The notes under the pieces were generated by a model, which saw nothing but the letters and a program-made list of their open reading frames with translations, made no database searches and was not told the origin of the DNA. The position numbers and the translations under genes are program-made. A stretch of DNA of 64,000 nt from Labia minor (taxonomy: Eukaryota; Arthropoda; Insecta; Dermaptera; Spongiphoridae): positions 52,096,734 to 52,160,733 of the forward strand of contig OY720350.1 of the NCBI GenBank assembly GCA_963082975.1, read 5' to 3'. Of this stretch, positions 46,631 through 58,055 are shown in pieces (the stretch's first letter is position 1; each line of letters begins with the position of its first letter).

Positions 46631-48986
46631 GTAAGAGCCCCTGATATTTAGGCAACAAACTATACTCAAGTACAAAAATTTAATCTTTTATCATAATATA
46701 TTTATTAATTGTACCTATTCATATAAATACTATTCTGCTTGATAAGTATAAATATATATATATATAAATTTACCACATATTAATAAATAATCTGTTCATT
46801 AAATATTATTATTATTAACATCATACAATTTATTGTCATATTATAATAAGAATTCTTTTAAATATATATACATATATATATATTGATTTAAATGAATATA
46901 TCGAATTATAAATATTATTTATTTATTTTCAATAATCCATAAATTCCATATTATTATGATTATTATTAATTAGTGAACAAAAATTAATTTATATTTGACT
47001 GAAAAGAGCGAACAAAATTATTATTATTATTATTATTATTTTACTTTTAATTAAACTTTACTGAAATCAAAGATATATATATATATATATATCTTTGATT
47101 TGTAATTGATAATGTAATTGAAAATGAAATAATATTATATATTTATATAAATAATTTAATTTTTTAATATTAATATGGATGATTATAATGATGTTAGTAT
47201 TAAAAATATTAATAATAAATACGTTTATGATGTGTAATATGAATATATAATGGTTTCTATTTTTCTTTTTTAAAATTATTAACTTTAATAAATAATAATA
47301 TGTTCAACGATTTAAACTTTATTATGGTAAATAAATTATTACTGATTTTTTCACATAAATTGTATTGATAAAAACAAATAAATTATTCATGCATTTCTTT
47401 CTTCTTTATTTAATATTATAATCAATCTAGTATATTTAAAATGTTAAAATTCTTTAGTTACTTTATAGCGTATTCGAAAATAATAAACTTTTCTGTAATA
47501 TCTAAAGGGTTCGAAAATGGATGTTACTATTGCGAAATTGTGAAGATTACATATATACATTGAATATGTTCTAAAATTGAGGATTCTAAGATGCGATCGT
47601 AGTGATATAAAAATCAAAAAGTACTTTATTCATTTTATTATTATAAAATAATTTAATTGGTTTTCTATATAGTAACAATATAAAATAAAAAAAGATATTA
47701 AAGAAAAAAAAAAACTACTGAAATTGAAATTTTATCTTTAACCAGACTAAATGAAACTTGTAATTTATTCATCTCAGGTTTACAACAAGATTCTATATAA
47801 TAAATACAATCTACATACACACGTTATATTAATTCACAATGTTTATAAATATCTTCTAGCTCTTGTTAAAAGATTTTATTGGATTCCACCTACCAATTAA
47901 TACACTTACATAATTTTATATTTATTTATTTATATAAGACTACGATCAGTACGTGAGATTGTTTCAAGATCAACCGCTCTGTTTGCAACCATTAAGGAAC
48001 TTTTTCTATTTTTTTTTTTTTTATTAATTTTCTTTATGTTTTGATCTTAATTTGTTATTTTATATTTCTAAAAATACACAATATTTTCATATTCATTAAA
48101 TCATAAAAATTAAAATAATTAAATTTGATTTATATTTTCTCCTCTTCAACCTTTTAAATAAAATAATTAATATAGATTGGCTAGTTACTTTTAGTAAAGG
48201 TTTAAGGAAATATTTAATATTTTTTTCTCATTTTCTATTTAATAAATTTTAGATTAAAAGATTATTTTTAGACATATAGCAGTAAATATAGAATTACAAA
48301 AATAAATCTTCAAATTTAAAAATAAATCATATATATTTGTTAGAAAAAACACTAAAATATAACTTTCGAAAAAAAAAAAAAAAATGAAAAAATACGATAG
48401 AATCTTATAAATGTTTTTATTAAACATTTCATACATATCAATAGGATACAATTTAAGGTTTAGTGTTGATTAAACCAATACCAATGAAAGTGAAGCATAT
48501 AATAATTAACAAGTTTAAATATTATGGACTACAAATAAACGAAAGTGAATCCAGTAGGTAGTTTTTGTTAGTGTAGATAAGCAGATGAACTAATCTAAGG
48601 AATTTTACATGGTGCGCACAATAATTCTTAAAAGCAATCCTGATTTAATATTTTGAATATATATAATAGAGAAAAGTGTGGTTAACAATAAAATATTTAT
48701 TAATTTGGTAATATAAAATAAATAATTTTAAATGCAAAATTATAATAATAATATTACTCTAATAATAATAATAATAATATTATAATACTCTAAAATGACA
48801 CAATTTGACAATCACGATTGTAGGAATGAAGATTGTGCCATAAATTTAATCAATCTTTAAAAAATTCTTAAATTAATTGATAAAAGTAAATAAAAAACAA
48901 TACTAACTGAGTTTGGATTTTTTCTTTTCTCTCCAATTTCAATGTCAATATTCTACATAGTTAAATATATATTTCAAATAGAAATA
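46631..48986. other. AT-rich non-coding stretch
   Basis: Low-complexity A/T sequence with (ATT)n at 47018-47041 and a perfect 38-bp palindrome at 47064-47101. No exon-like block. Confidence 0.5.
47064..47101. repeat. Perfect 38-bp palindrome with (AT)n core
   Basis: AAATCAAAGAT and ATCTTTGATTT flank an AT run, so the whole is its own reverse complement and could extrude as a cruciform. Confidence 0.85.
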
Positions 48987-49109
48987 TTAATGTTTTAGTA
49001 TAGTAATATATTCTCGTATATATATTAGTATTTTTTTCTCCAAAAGTGCAGCAAGTGTTCTGTTGGCCAACGGTACGGTCAGCTGGGTTCTATTTACGTA
49101 TTCTTGCAT
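48987..49109 (-). CDS. Candidate short coding piece, unidentified
   Basis: In a GC-richer block (49040-49140), the minus strand carries TTTGCACAG (acceptor-like), then ATG at 49109 opening a 40-codon frame: MQEYVNRTQLTVPLANRTLA then ALLEKK, ending in an A/T-driven tail at 48987. The first 26 residues are protein-like; the remainder looks random. The plus strand is also open across the block and has an acceptor-like CTCCAAAAG (49046) and possible donors. It may be an exon on either strand or a conserved regulatory block. Confidence 0.25.
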   Translation of the reverse strand: MQEYVNRTQLTVPLANRTLAALLEKKILIYIREYITILKH

Positions 49110-50228
49110 TCACAGCTGTGCAAAATAATTCATACAGTCACTTAACTTAACTGACCTAGCATATGAATTACATTACGCATTTACACATACATATATTATA
49201 TATTATAATAATTAATTTTAATGTTAAATTATTTTTTTTTTTATTAAAGTTATAAAATAAAAAATGAATAAAATAGAAAATATTTCTATTCAATTATTTT
49301 TATTCAATAACATTAATAAGTTATTTTCATAATACGAAACTCTCACAAAATAAAAAAATAAATAAAACTAGTTGCGATAATAATTGAAAATAATATTAAA
49401 ATTAATGTATCTATGTAATATTATTTTTATTATGTTATTCTATTTTGTTGTTTTTAATTTATAATTTTATCATTTGAATTCATATATTAATACTGTTTTT
49501 TAAAAAATAATAATAATTTAAAATTTTAAATTTTAAATTGAATATAAATGGCGCTAATTAAATGGACATTTGTCGAGTGTAACAGATCTAATCTCCGAAT
49601 CATTTCTATTTATCTTCGGAACTGGTATAAACATCAGGTATTTTCACAATTGGTTTTCCGTAGACAAACTTCCCATTTTCTTTTCACATTCTTACATATT
49701 TTTCTTATTAATTATTCTTATAAATCATCAAGTACCACAATGAATCAGGAGATTCATCTTAAAATTTGTAGAAAATTTTTCATGTTTGAAAACCGAAAAA
49801 GTAAAGATATAATAGGTCATAGACACTAAATAGTTAAAAGGTGCCTTATTGGGTGTGTCATGACCAAATCAAGTTATTCCCAAAATTGTAAACCTTAAAG
49901 AAGAACAGAATTGTTTTTTAGTGATTTGACCATCACAATAATTATGAATTTATATAGAATTAAAATTTCATAATATCAATTATTTAATTATTTACTAAAT
50001 TTACTTATTTCCAAAATAAAGTAGGTGATTGAAAAATCAATTTACTATTTTGATTTTTTTTAACTTATAATATATTACAATATGATTAATTAAACTTCCA
50101 ATTAAAATTATTTATTAGTTTATTAGTATATCAATTGATCATATTCTTTAATATCAATTGTCAAAAATGAAAGTAGAAGAATTCTTTCTCCTATCAATTT
50201 TTTTTTTTTTTTTTATATATTTTTCCAA
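49110..50228. other. Mostly AT-rich; one long plus-strand frame
   Basis: ATG at 49548 (context AAATGGCG) opens 93 codons to 49829 (MALIKWTFVECNRSNLRIIS at the start). The first 90 nt are less AT-rich and end in CATCAG-GTATTT, a possible donor, so a short exon reading up to LRNWYKHQ is conceivable. The rest is F/S/I-rich and unconvincing. No family is recognised. Confidence 0.25.
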
Positions 50229-50393
50229 ATGCTTTTGTCGTCGCGACTGTCTCGTTGGCAAATGTTCAGTAAAAAATTTCATTTCTATTTCAGAATTTCC
50301 TTGAGAAAGAGTCTCATTTTGCTTTATTCACTGGGTCATACGGAGATCATCCAAAGTATCATTCCTGGAATGTTATTTGATACAATAACTTAA
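50229..50393 (+). CDS. Small open frame in a GC-richer block, unidentified
   Basis: ATG at 50229 (CCAAATGC) opens 54 codons: MLLSSRLSRWQMFSKKFHFY at the start, HTEIIQSIIPGMLFDTIT at the end. In another frame the same DNA, read after the good acceptor CATTTCTATTTCAG (50293), gives SHFALFTGSYGDHPKYHSW and then a stop at 50378. That looks like a terminal exon. The block 50230-50370 is clearly of higher complexity than its flanks. One of these readings may be real; I recognise neither. Confidence 0.3.
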   Translation: MLLSSRLSRWQMFSKKFHFYFRISLRKSLILLYSLGHTEIIQSIIPGMLFDTIT

Positions 50394-51341
50394 TTTGATT
50401 TATAAATTTAATAACCTTCTAATAAAAATAAGAAGAAAAAGTATATTTCAATGATTATTTAATTTTATAGATAAATTCATGAAATAAAATATTATTTTTG
50501 AAAAATTGACTCAATACATCTGCAAGTTTTTATTAAAAATGTTTAATAGAATAAAATGTTTATCATTGAAAGCAGAACAGAAAGTAAGACTATCTAAAAA
50601 CACTGCACATTGTTATTTTTGAGGATTTATATATAAGTTCCATAGAGAGTTTGAATTTATTGTTTTTTCTAGTCAATTTTTGTATATACAGTATCAAAGT
50701 TTCAAACTTATTTTATCATTTTTAATATATATATATATAACAACTGACTATAATTTAAACTTATTATTTTATTAATTTAAACAAATTTAATATATTATTT
50801 AAATCCATTTTATTTATGACACATAAATATGACATTAAAATAAATGAAAAAAGATAATTAGAGACAAATTTATGTTAACATATTTCTATTTAGAAAAAAT
50901 TGAAGGAGCAATTTTTTTGTAATTTTCAAAATAAATTACTAATTTTAATTTTTTTTTTTTTAATTAAAATAAATAATCAACAGATATTAATAATTTTTCC
51001 TATATTTGTCAAATTCTAAACCTGGTATATGATATAATATATTTTCTAATTATATGAATAAAAATATTTTAAAATTTAATCTAGAAATTCTTAAATTAAA
51101 ACTGAATAAAATTAAAAAATGATTATATGTATTTTTTTTAGCATTTCATAAAATATTATCACATTACTTTTACAGATTGTAATTTATTTATTTATTTTTC
51201 TTTGTGAAGTGGGGGAGGTGCGTCAAGGTTTAATGTCGATAACTATCCAACAGTGTTTATCATTATAATTAAAATAAATAAATAAATATCTTCTTATTGA
51301 TAAACATATTTCAAATTTAGAAAACGATCGATTTTCTAGTT

Positions 51342-51343
<2 letters not shown>
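50394..51343. other. AT-rich non-coding stretch
   Basis: Nothing supported. Confidence 0.5.

Positions 51344-51407
<64 letters not shown>
51344..51407. repeat. (AT)n microsatellite, longest in the window
   Basis: About 64 bp of uninterrupted AT. Confidence 0.95.
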
Positions 51408-51412
<5 letters not shown>

Positions 51413-52491
51413 TTTAATTAGTTAGTTTAAGATTTTTATTCCATTTAATAAATTTGAAAATCATAATTTAATTTAGATATTATTAAATATTAAGTCTTTA
51501 GTTTTTCTAATGCTAAGATATTAATGGTTTTTCTATTTTTTCCTTTCCCACCACTCTCCACTAACCAATCTTAAGTTCTCATTTCTATTGAATGCTGGTT
51601 GGATTGGTTAAAAAATCTATAGAGACATTCATAAATTATAAGTGTGATGAGTGTTCAAGGTTGTCGCTGTGTTGCCCTTGCCATTTGTCTAGGCAGACTC
51701 CAAATAGAACTAGAGATAGAGAAGTGAGATTGAGCACGAAGGATAGATGAATAGAAGAATGAGTGGGAAGGGGATAGGATGAAGAGGGGAGAATGAAGAT
51801 AGTATGTGTGTGGGTGTATGTTTGGGTGTAGGGAGAATGAATATCCCCCCCTCCACCTCGCCACAAACACACACACACACACACCAACACACATTCTATT
51901 TCTAAGTAAATTTCATTTAATGACCCAATGGCAAATGCAACACTGCATTTCACTGCATCACGCATTCATTCGATTCCAGATTATATTTTTAGCACACAGC
52001 CGCTATAAACTTTTGTAAATTTATAGTTTGAGTGGATTTTGAACGGTATTTAAACGAGAAGTTCAATTTTCTAATGCGTAGATATATATATATATATAAT
52101 ATTTAATCTTAATAAATAAAATTATTTTATTAGATGGATTATTTATTTTTAAATATCAAATAAATAGAAGAAAAAAGAACTTTAATTAACATCAAATTTT
52201 TAAATCATAATTCTATCATTTATCTTTTTAATGTGCTTATTATCATACTTTATTTAAGTTGTCCTGTACTTTTAGTTAGAATATTTTACTTCTCTTAACT
52301 CATTTCAATTAAAAGATTGATTCGAAATTTTGTTAACTAATTATAAAAAATAAACACAATTAGTGGGTTAAATTAATCAATAATCATTAGTTTTGCTAAA
52401 AAAATATTGGAGAAATGAAAATAATATAGTTATTAACGTTAGATAGATTGAATAGTTGTAGCCTAAAAGAGCATTCGATAAAGTTAATGTA
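51408..52491. other. Non-coding stretch with a purine-rich/CA segment
   Basis: 51640-52015 is less AT-rich. It holds a long purine-rich plus strand (51700-51840), a GTGTGGGTGTATG tract and a CA run. A 109-codon minus frame crosses it, starting MRDAVKCSVAFAIGSLNEIY. Only the first 25 residues look protein-like and the rest is the repeat, so I treat it as non-coding. Confidence 0.35.
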
Positions 52492-52932
52492 CGAGAGAAG
52501 GTCAATAAGTCCGTGACTTTTTGAATTTTCCATCTCTTAAATCAAATGGTAACACTGCTCCAGTCAGCAGATAACTATCAACTGACTCCTGTCGAAATTT
52601 GAACCAGCTGGGTCTTTTAGTTTTTGTTTTACATCTATTAATAGAAGACTACCTCGTGATTTGAGAAGAAAATGGAAAAAAGTGAATTTAGTGGGCTCAT
52701 TAATTGGCGTTTTTTAACCACAATATGGAGAGTTTTTGCTCCATTCGTAACGTTGATCCATCACAACACACCAGAGTCCAAACAGCAGTCAAAACATTTG
52801 ACTCCAACGATGAAATCATCTCACAAACAAATCTATTTTGATGTCTTAGACAAATCTTATTGAAAAATAAAATAATTTTTTATCAAAAAACCTGTTTCAT
52901 TCCAAAAGTCACGAACTTATTGACTGCCCTCG
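52492..52932 (+). mobile_element. Mariner-like element, family M, copy 3 (deleted)
   Basis: Perfect TA flanks (52490-52491, 52933-52934). Ends CGAGAGAAGGTCAATAAGTC and GACTGCCCTCG, with the shared inner repeat GTCCGTGACTTTTTG / AAAAGTCACGAAC. At 441 bp it is the cleanest copy and defines the termini of the family. Confidence 0.9.
52672..52863 (+). pseudogene. Fused mariner transposase remnant
   Basis: The 63-codon frame starts MEKSEF, the usual mariner N terminus. It passes through IWRVFAPFVTLIHHNTPESK, a scrambled or frameshifted middle that may include the HDNA-P region before the third catalytic Asp. It ends IYFDVLDKSY, which is near the C terminus in full-length proteins. Over 200 residues including the HTH and the first catalytic Asp are missing. 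It could still encode a short peptide but not an active transposase. Confidence 0.75.
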
Positions 52933-52934
52933 TA

Positions 52935-53562
52935 CATACATGTATTAAGTTATGGCCAAAAATTAGAAAATAAAATTCAGTAAAGTATTTAAAGTATTAA
53001 AGTATTTTCTTTTGAATTATTTTAACTCTATTATCAACAAAATTTTATTTTTATCAGATGTTAGTGAACCGATGATTACCTTTTTCTTATTTTTTATAAT
53101 GTTTTTATCAACTTCACTTCATGTCGGTCTGTCTGTTCGCTCTTATGACAAATTAGTAGTAAACCATTTACATTAAAGGATAGCTCTTACAGGTTGTGTA
53201 GAATCAATACACTATCTACAATAATAACAGAATGACTCTTCTGTTAGATATGCAACTGAAAGTGAGACCTTCAAAATTTCTGTTGCATAATAAATAGGCA
53301 AAGATTTTTAAATTCTTAATTTGTAAGAAATTAAATTTCTTCTCATAGAAGGGTTTTTATATTTATATAATTCCAACTTTTTAATTAAATAATGATGATG
53401 ACTTATTAATAAATAACTACATTAATTCTGTTTATCAATTTACTGATTTATCGATAAACTTTTTTATTAAATTATAATTTTTTGATATTTTCAATTCAAT
53501 TCAATTCAATTTTCAAATTTTCATGATTCAAATTTTGAAATCAATCATCATTTTTACTAAAT

Positions 53563-53621
<59 letters not shown>

Positions 53622-54679
53622 GAAGAATAATAAAGATTGTGTAAAATTTATTTTTTTTTTATTTAATAAATTTTTGTCATTCAATTTTATGAATAAATAA
53701 ATAAATAAATAAATAAATTGAAATCAAATCTATAAATTTTTTTCTTATCAAATTTCAAAATAACTGTATTTTTTTTTTTTTAAAGATGAATACAACAAAA
53801 AGTTTATTTCTTTAATAATATTATCATCAAATTGAAAAGAATAATAATAGTATTATTAATATATCGAAATATGAAAAAAGAAAAATTGTGACTCATTTTC
53901 AATGAATAAAAAAAAAAATTAAAATAATATTATTTTTCATATCTGAACTAATTTAAGAATTGGAATCAGGTGACAATTTCAAAAGACAAAATTTCAACGA
54001 GTGGTAACGTAATCCAGGCCGGGAGTTTTTAATATAGAATGAGTGAAATTATTATGACAAGTAAGCATGCAAGCAAGCAGGTGAAGTCATCAGGCGATGG
54101 TGACAAAACCCCCTGTTCTCCCCACCCTCCTATATACACAGAGAGACAAATAAAACCAAACTCTACCACTAACACTAATTGTGAATTTAAAAGTGTCAGT
54201 AAGAATTAATGGTAGAGACAGAAAGAGATGATAAAAAAGTGGTACACAAAAATTATTATTATTATTAGTAGTAATAATAGCTTGAAAACAAATGATTCAC
54301 TGTTTTTTTTAATATTCATAATACGTATAGTTTTGGTGTACCGAGATACTGTTCGATACTCTAATATAAATAAATACATTTTTACTTATAGTAAATTTAT
54401 GTTTCATGTTCTGGAGAATCCATATTTATTGAAAATATTGTAACGCTAATAATCATTCTTTATAAATAAGTATTGCTGTTTGTATATAGTCCTTCAATCT
54501 TTAATTATATATTTAAACAGCTTAGAAATTATTTTTGGTATAAAACATATGGGTAGTTAGGTTACTTGTAGCCTTACTTGATTCAGTATTACCCATATTC
54601 CAAAATGTATACACGGAATATTAATTCCAACATTTCTCAAGAATTGTTAACATAACAAAATTCTAAATAATCACCAATT
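52935..54679. other. AT-rich stretch with fragments
   Basis: 53115-53290 contains CATGTCGGTCTGTCTGTTCG, a GTCY-type motif typical of insect interspersed repeats, with no full copy here. (TA)n 53571-53614 and (AAAT)n about 53694-53720. A GC-richer islet at 54050-54130 (GTCATCAGGCGATGGTGACA) has no frame I can support. Confidence 0.45.
53571..53614. repeat. (TA)n microsatellite
   Basis: About 44 bp uninterrupted. Confidence 0.95.
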
Positions 54680-55320
54680 ATCTTATAAACATATATCCTC
54701 GAAGCTAAATTCTTGAACGGACAACCGTGGTCACTAAAAGAAATTTTACCTACTTTATCCTCGGCCAGTGCCACTTTACCGAACCGTCGTCTTCCTTGTT
54801 TCTAGTTCCTCTTTGGGATCATATATTATATTATTATATTATATATTATCCAACCCAGCGTATACTAGTCTCTCAATATTATATTTTACTCCAAACATCA
54901 TTCAATTCCACAAATCTTTCTCTGAATCTTCCTCTCAAAAAGTGATATCTTCTACTCCACCATATTTTTAAGATCTTCACTATTAATATGGACTGATTTT
55001 ACATATAGGGTAAGGTTTCTTATGAATTGTACGTTATTTAACTCTGTAACAACTCTGTACTCACTATAATAATATTGGCCCTTATTATTCTTCTATCAAT
55101 TTCCTTTGAGACGTTAGTATTATCTACTAAGATCCCAGGGTACACTAATTCCAGCATCTCTTCTTATTGATAATATATTGAGGCTCAGCATATACTTTAT
55201 CTTGCTCAATGTCCAGACCTATGGATCTGATAAATTCGAAAATCAAGAAAGTTTCCTTCAAGCTAAACTCAAATCTGCAAATGATATCAGATTATGTGGT
55301 ATTCGCCAAAAGTTTGGATT
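54680..55320 (-). pseudogene. Non-LTR retrotransposon reverse-transcriptase remnant (minus)
   Basis: On the minus strand, pieces such as VDNTNVSKEIDRRIIRANI (about 55130-55070) match the conserved segment after the LINE polymerase palm, commonly of the form YLG-----G----EI--RI--A. Upstream (about 55300-55230) SIGLDIEQDK continues the same protein in another frame. Downstream, ALAEDKVGKISFSDHGCPF near 54760 may be its end. Several frameshifts and stops show a dead copy. The stretch is less AT-rich than its flanks. Confidence 0.6.
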
Positions 55321-56059
55321 CTTCATAATTATTCTTTATTATTAAACAAAAACTCCAATTGTTATAGAAAAAGATCGAATAAAAATAAAAAAAAAAAATT
55401 AAACGTTTCATGAATATAATTAAGAAAAAAAAGTTTACCATTTATTCACTAGATAACAATTTTATTTTTATATTATATTTTTTTCTCTCCTTTCATTGAA
55501 ATGAAATGAATTAGTAATAATATAATTAGTTTAAATAAATATAGTAATTTTGAAAATAAATGGTGAATATATCTTTCAATTCTATCAATCAATGTCCTAT
55601 AAAATAACCCTAATAATTAATTCAAATTTTTAAATGACTAGAATTGTTTCCTCAATACAATTGTAATGATTAAATGTTGTTGGCGTTTTGATTGCTTGGT
55701 GTTGTTGAACTGTCGTAGCATGATTAAAGAGAGGACTGTTTCTTTATCTTTCTTTATCTTTATGTCTTTTAAATTAAAATTGAATTACATTTAAAATAAA
55801 AATCAATATATTTGAATATATTAATTCACCTTTTATTTATTTATTTATTTGTTACATCATTATTCGTTTAATTCAATTGAATTAATTGTCTTAAATGATT
55901 GCATAACTAGTAATATCTATATCTATATATTCTTATATATATATATATTCCCTATATTAATATTATTATCTCTTAATAGTTAAATTAAATATTCGTTCAA
56001 TCCATTCTAATTTATTCATTTAACATAATATAATGTTTTTTTTACTTTGCCTGTTACAG
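55321..56059. other. AT-rich non-coding stretch
   Basis: Low-complexity A/T sequence ending in the strong pyrimidine tract TTTTTTTACTTTGCCTGTTA before the microexon acceptor. Confidence 0.5.
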
Positions 56060-56083
56060 AATCTTGCACCTGCACCGGATTAA
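56060..56083 (+). CDS. Candidate 24-nt microexon
   Basis: The best splice-site pair in the window: a long pyrimidine tract and CTGTTACAG, 24 nt (AATCTTGCACCTGCACCGGA plus TTAA), then a perfect GTAAGT donor (56084-56089). Length is a multiple of three, as in cassette microexons. Phase 0 would read NLAPAPD then a stop. Phase 1 would read ILHLHRI, and phase 2 SCTCTGL. The host gene is unknown, but it lies on the same strand as the leaders at 0.5 and 27.2 kb. Confidence 0.4.
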   Translation, partial: NLAPAPD

Positions 56084-56104
56084 GTAAGTTGAAAATATAT
56101 ATTT

Positions 56105-56290
56105 ACTTCAATGGCAGAATTGAACTCGATAGTTTTTGTCGGTAATGATCAGGAGTCTACTAAAACTAATTCGGTATAGGATTATAATGTAAACTTTATA
56201 TGGGAATACATTAAATTTATATAATACTTTATTGTGCAATTCTTCAATAATATCATCCATTTTCGATCCCCATAAATTTTTAAATACCAT
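56105..56290 (-). other. 60-codon minus frame, unidentified
   Basis: Reads MVFKNLWGSKMDDIIEELHN and onward to the stop. Slightly protein-like at the start (KMDDIIEELHNKVLYKFN) but no family is recognised. Possibly another retroelement scrap upstream of the LINE piece on the same strand. Confidence 0.2.
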
Positions 56291-56428
56291 AAATATTTTT
56301 CCATCTGCTAGTCATGGGTTATAGTTCTTATCTACATAGTATATATATAACTAATAGATACTTGATAAATTTTGATCAGCGACATCTATTACTGAAAATC
56401 CGAACCAAACAAACTAACCTAACTATTA

Positions 56429-56711
56429 CGAGGGTGGTCTGAAAAGTTTCCGACCTGACCAAGAAAAACGATGTTTTTCAATTTTTTTTTTGTTTTGTGG
56501 GTGCCGCATTTCCTAACGTTAGACCAAAAATTGCTTCGAAAAACCATTTCTAACGACAATTTGGCGCTGTTGATGAGACTTAAATTAAATTAATTAAATT
56601 AATTAGAACACTGTTATGAGAAATGTATCAGTGTTGACGGAGATTATGTTGCAAAATATAGCAAAAAAAAAAACGTCGGAAACTTTTCAAACTTATTTTC
56701 CTCCATTCGAC
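56429..56711 (+). mobile_element. Short mariner-like MITE (different family)
   Basis: Ends GAGGGTGGTCTGAAAAGTTT and its partner AACTTTTCAAACTTATTTTC are inverted repeats (shared GAAAAGTTTCCGAC), starting after TTA. Near the right end, EKCISVDGDYVAKY is a clear match to the last residues of mariner transposases (--KCI-L-GDYVEK). The 283-bp element has lost almost everything else. Confidence 0.8.
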
Positions 56712-58055
56712 TAGCATGACTAGATAATTGCTCGGAGTCTTCGATTATAATCATTCTAAAATTGAATAATAATAATAGAATTGAATAATTTTAAATTAAA
56801 TTAATCTCTCAAATTCACCTTTAATGGAATAATATAAATTGTTTATATTATTTATAAAATCAATAAGAAATAATTTATTATATCTTATTACATAAAGTTT
56901 GGATAATTTTTCTATTCCGTTATATCTTTTCCAACACATGCACACAAATCACATTTATCGATTGGAATTATAAAAATAGCTCGATTTAAGTAAGTTATTT
57001 AATATTAAAAATAATAATCTATGGAAAGTATTATAAAATAGTTGTAACATTAATAGAGGATAACTGGTATTTAATTGAAAATTTACATCTATTTTAAATA
57101 TTATGTAAAATAATTGGCACCGTTTTAAGGATGTCGAGAATTTTATATAATACTTAAAGAATATCATAATAATAAATAATATTACTTACCTGTTATGTTT
57201 AGTTAATCATATTATGGAAAATTATTTTAACCATTTTTGAATAGATGACATAATATTAAAATTGTAATTTATAAAATGTCTATAATAATCCTATTGACAT
57301 TGATAATTAAAATAAAGAGAATATACATGTTTTTTATCTTTACTTCGTTTTTTTAAAATTAAATTATATAAATATTAAAAAATATATTTAAATAATGAAA
57401 TTAAAATAATTTAAATATTATTAAATTAATATTATTAATTATAATATAAATTTAATGTGTAAAGTTCTTAATATAGATATTGTTTAATTAAATTTATATT
57501 TTTTTAAAATATTATTAAATAAATGCTTATAAATTAGGTAATTTATATATTAATAAATTCATAAATTAAATATAATAAATAAACATTTCTGATATCTCTT
57601 GCTTTGCTATTAAAATTATCTGTAGGTTGTATAAATCAAATTTTAATTGAAGTTCTACGAGAACTAATAAATACATAGGTAGATGTTGTTTTATATCTTA
57701 TTATATCTTATCTAATTAAAGTTTTAATTAATTTAATGAAAGATTGTAAAGTATAAGTATTTTTTTTTAAATTAAATTCATGTCACTGTAAAAACAAAAT
57801 ATGTATAAAAAATATTAATAAGAGATACATATATTTCAATTTTTATTATTTAAAAAATATAATAATATCCACATGGTAATATGTTATTAATAATATTAGT
57901 ATTATTAAAAAAATAACAATCCACATATTTACGTTGAATAAATTATTAAATAAAAGTTTATAAAAAAGTGAGATTGTATAATTTAACTTATTCAAAGTTC
58001 AAGTTCAGTATGTAAATTAAAAATAGTCAATGTAGTTTGTTTTTTTAAAATTTTT
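56712..58055. other. AT-rich non-coding stretch
   Basis: Low-complexity A/T sequence. It includes the 3' flank of the minus-strand gene end at 58056; no standard AATAAA signal on the minus strand is obvious right after its stop. Confidence 0.45.

Noticed and set aside
51636-51965. 109-codon minus frame, longest on that strand
   Set aside because: Most of it is CA/GT microsatellite and purine-run translation. Overlapping frames on both strands are equally long.
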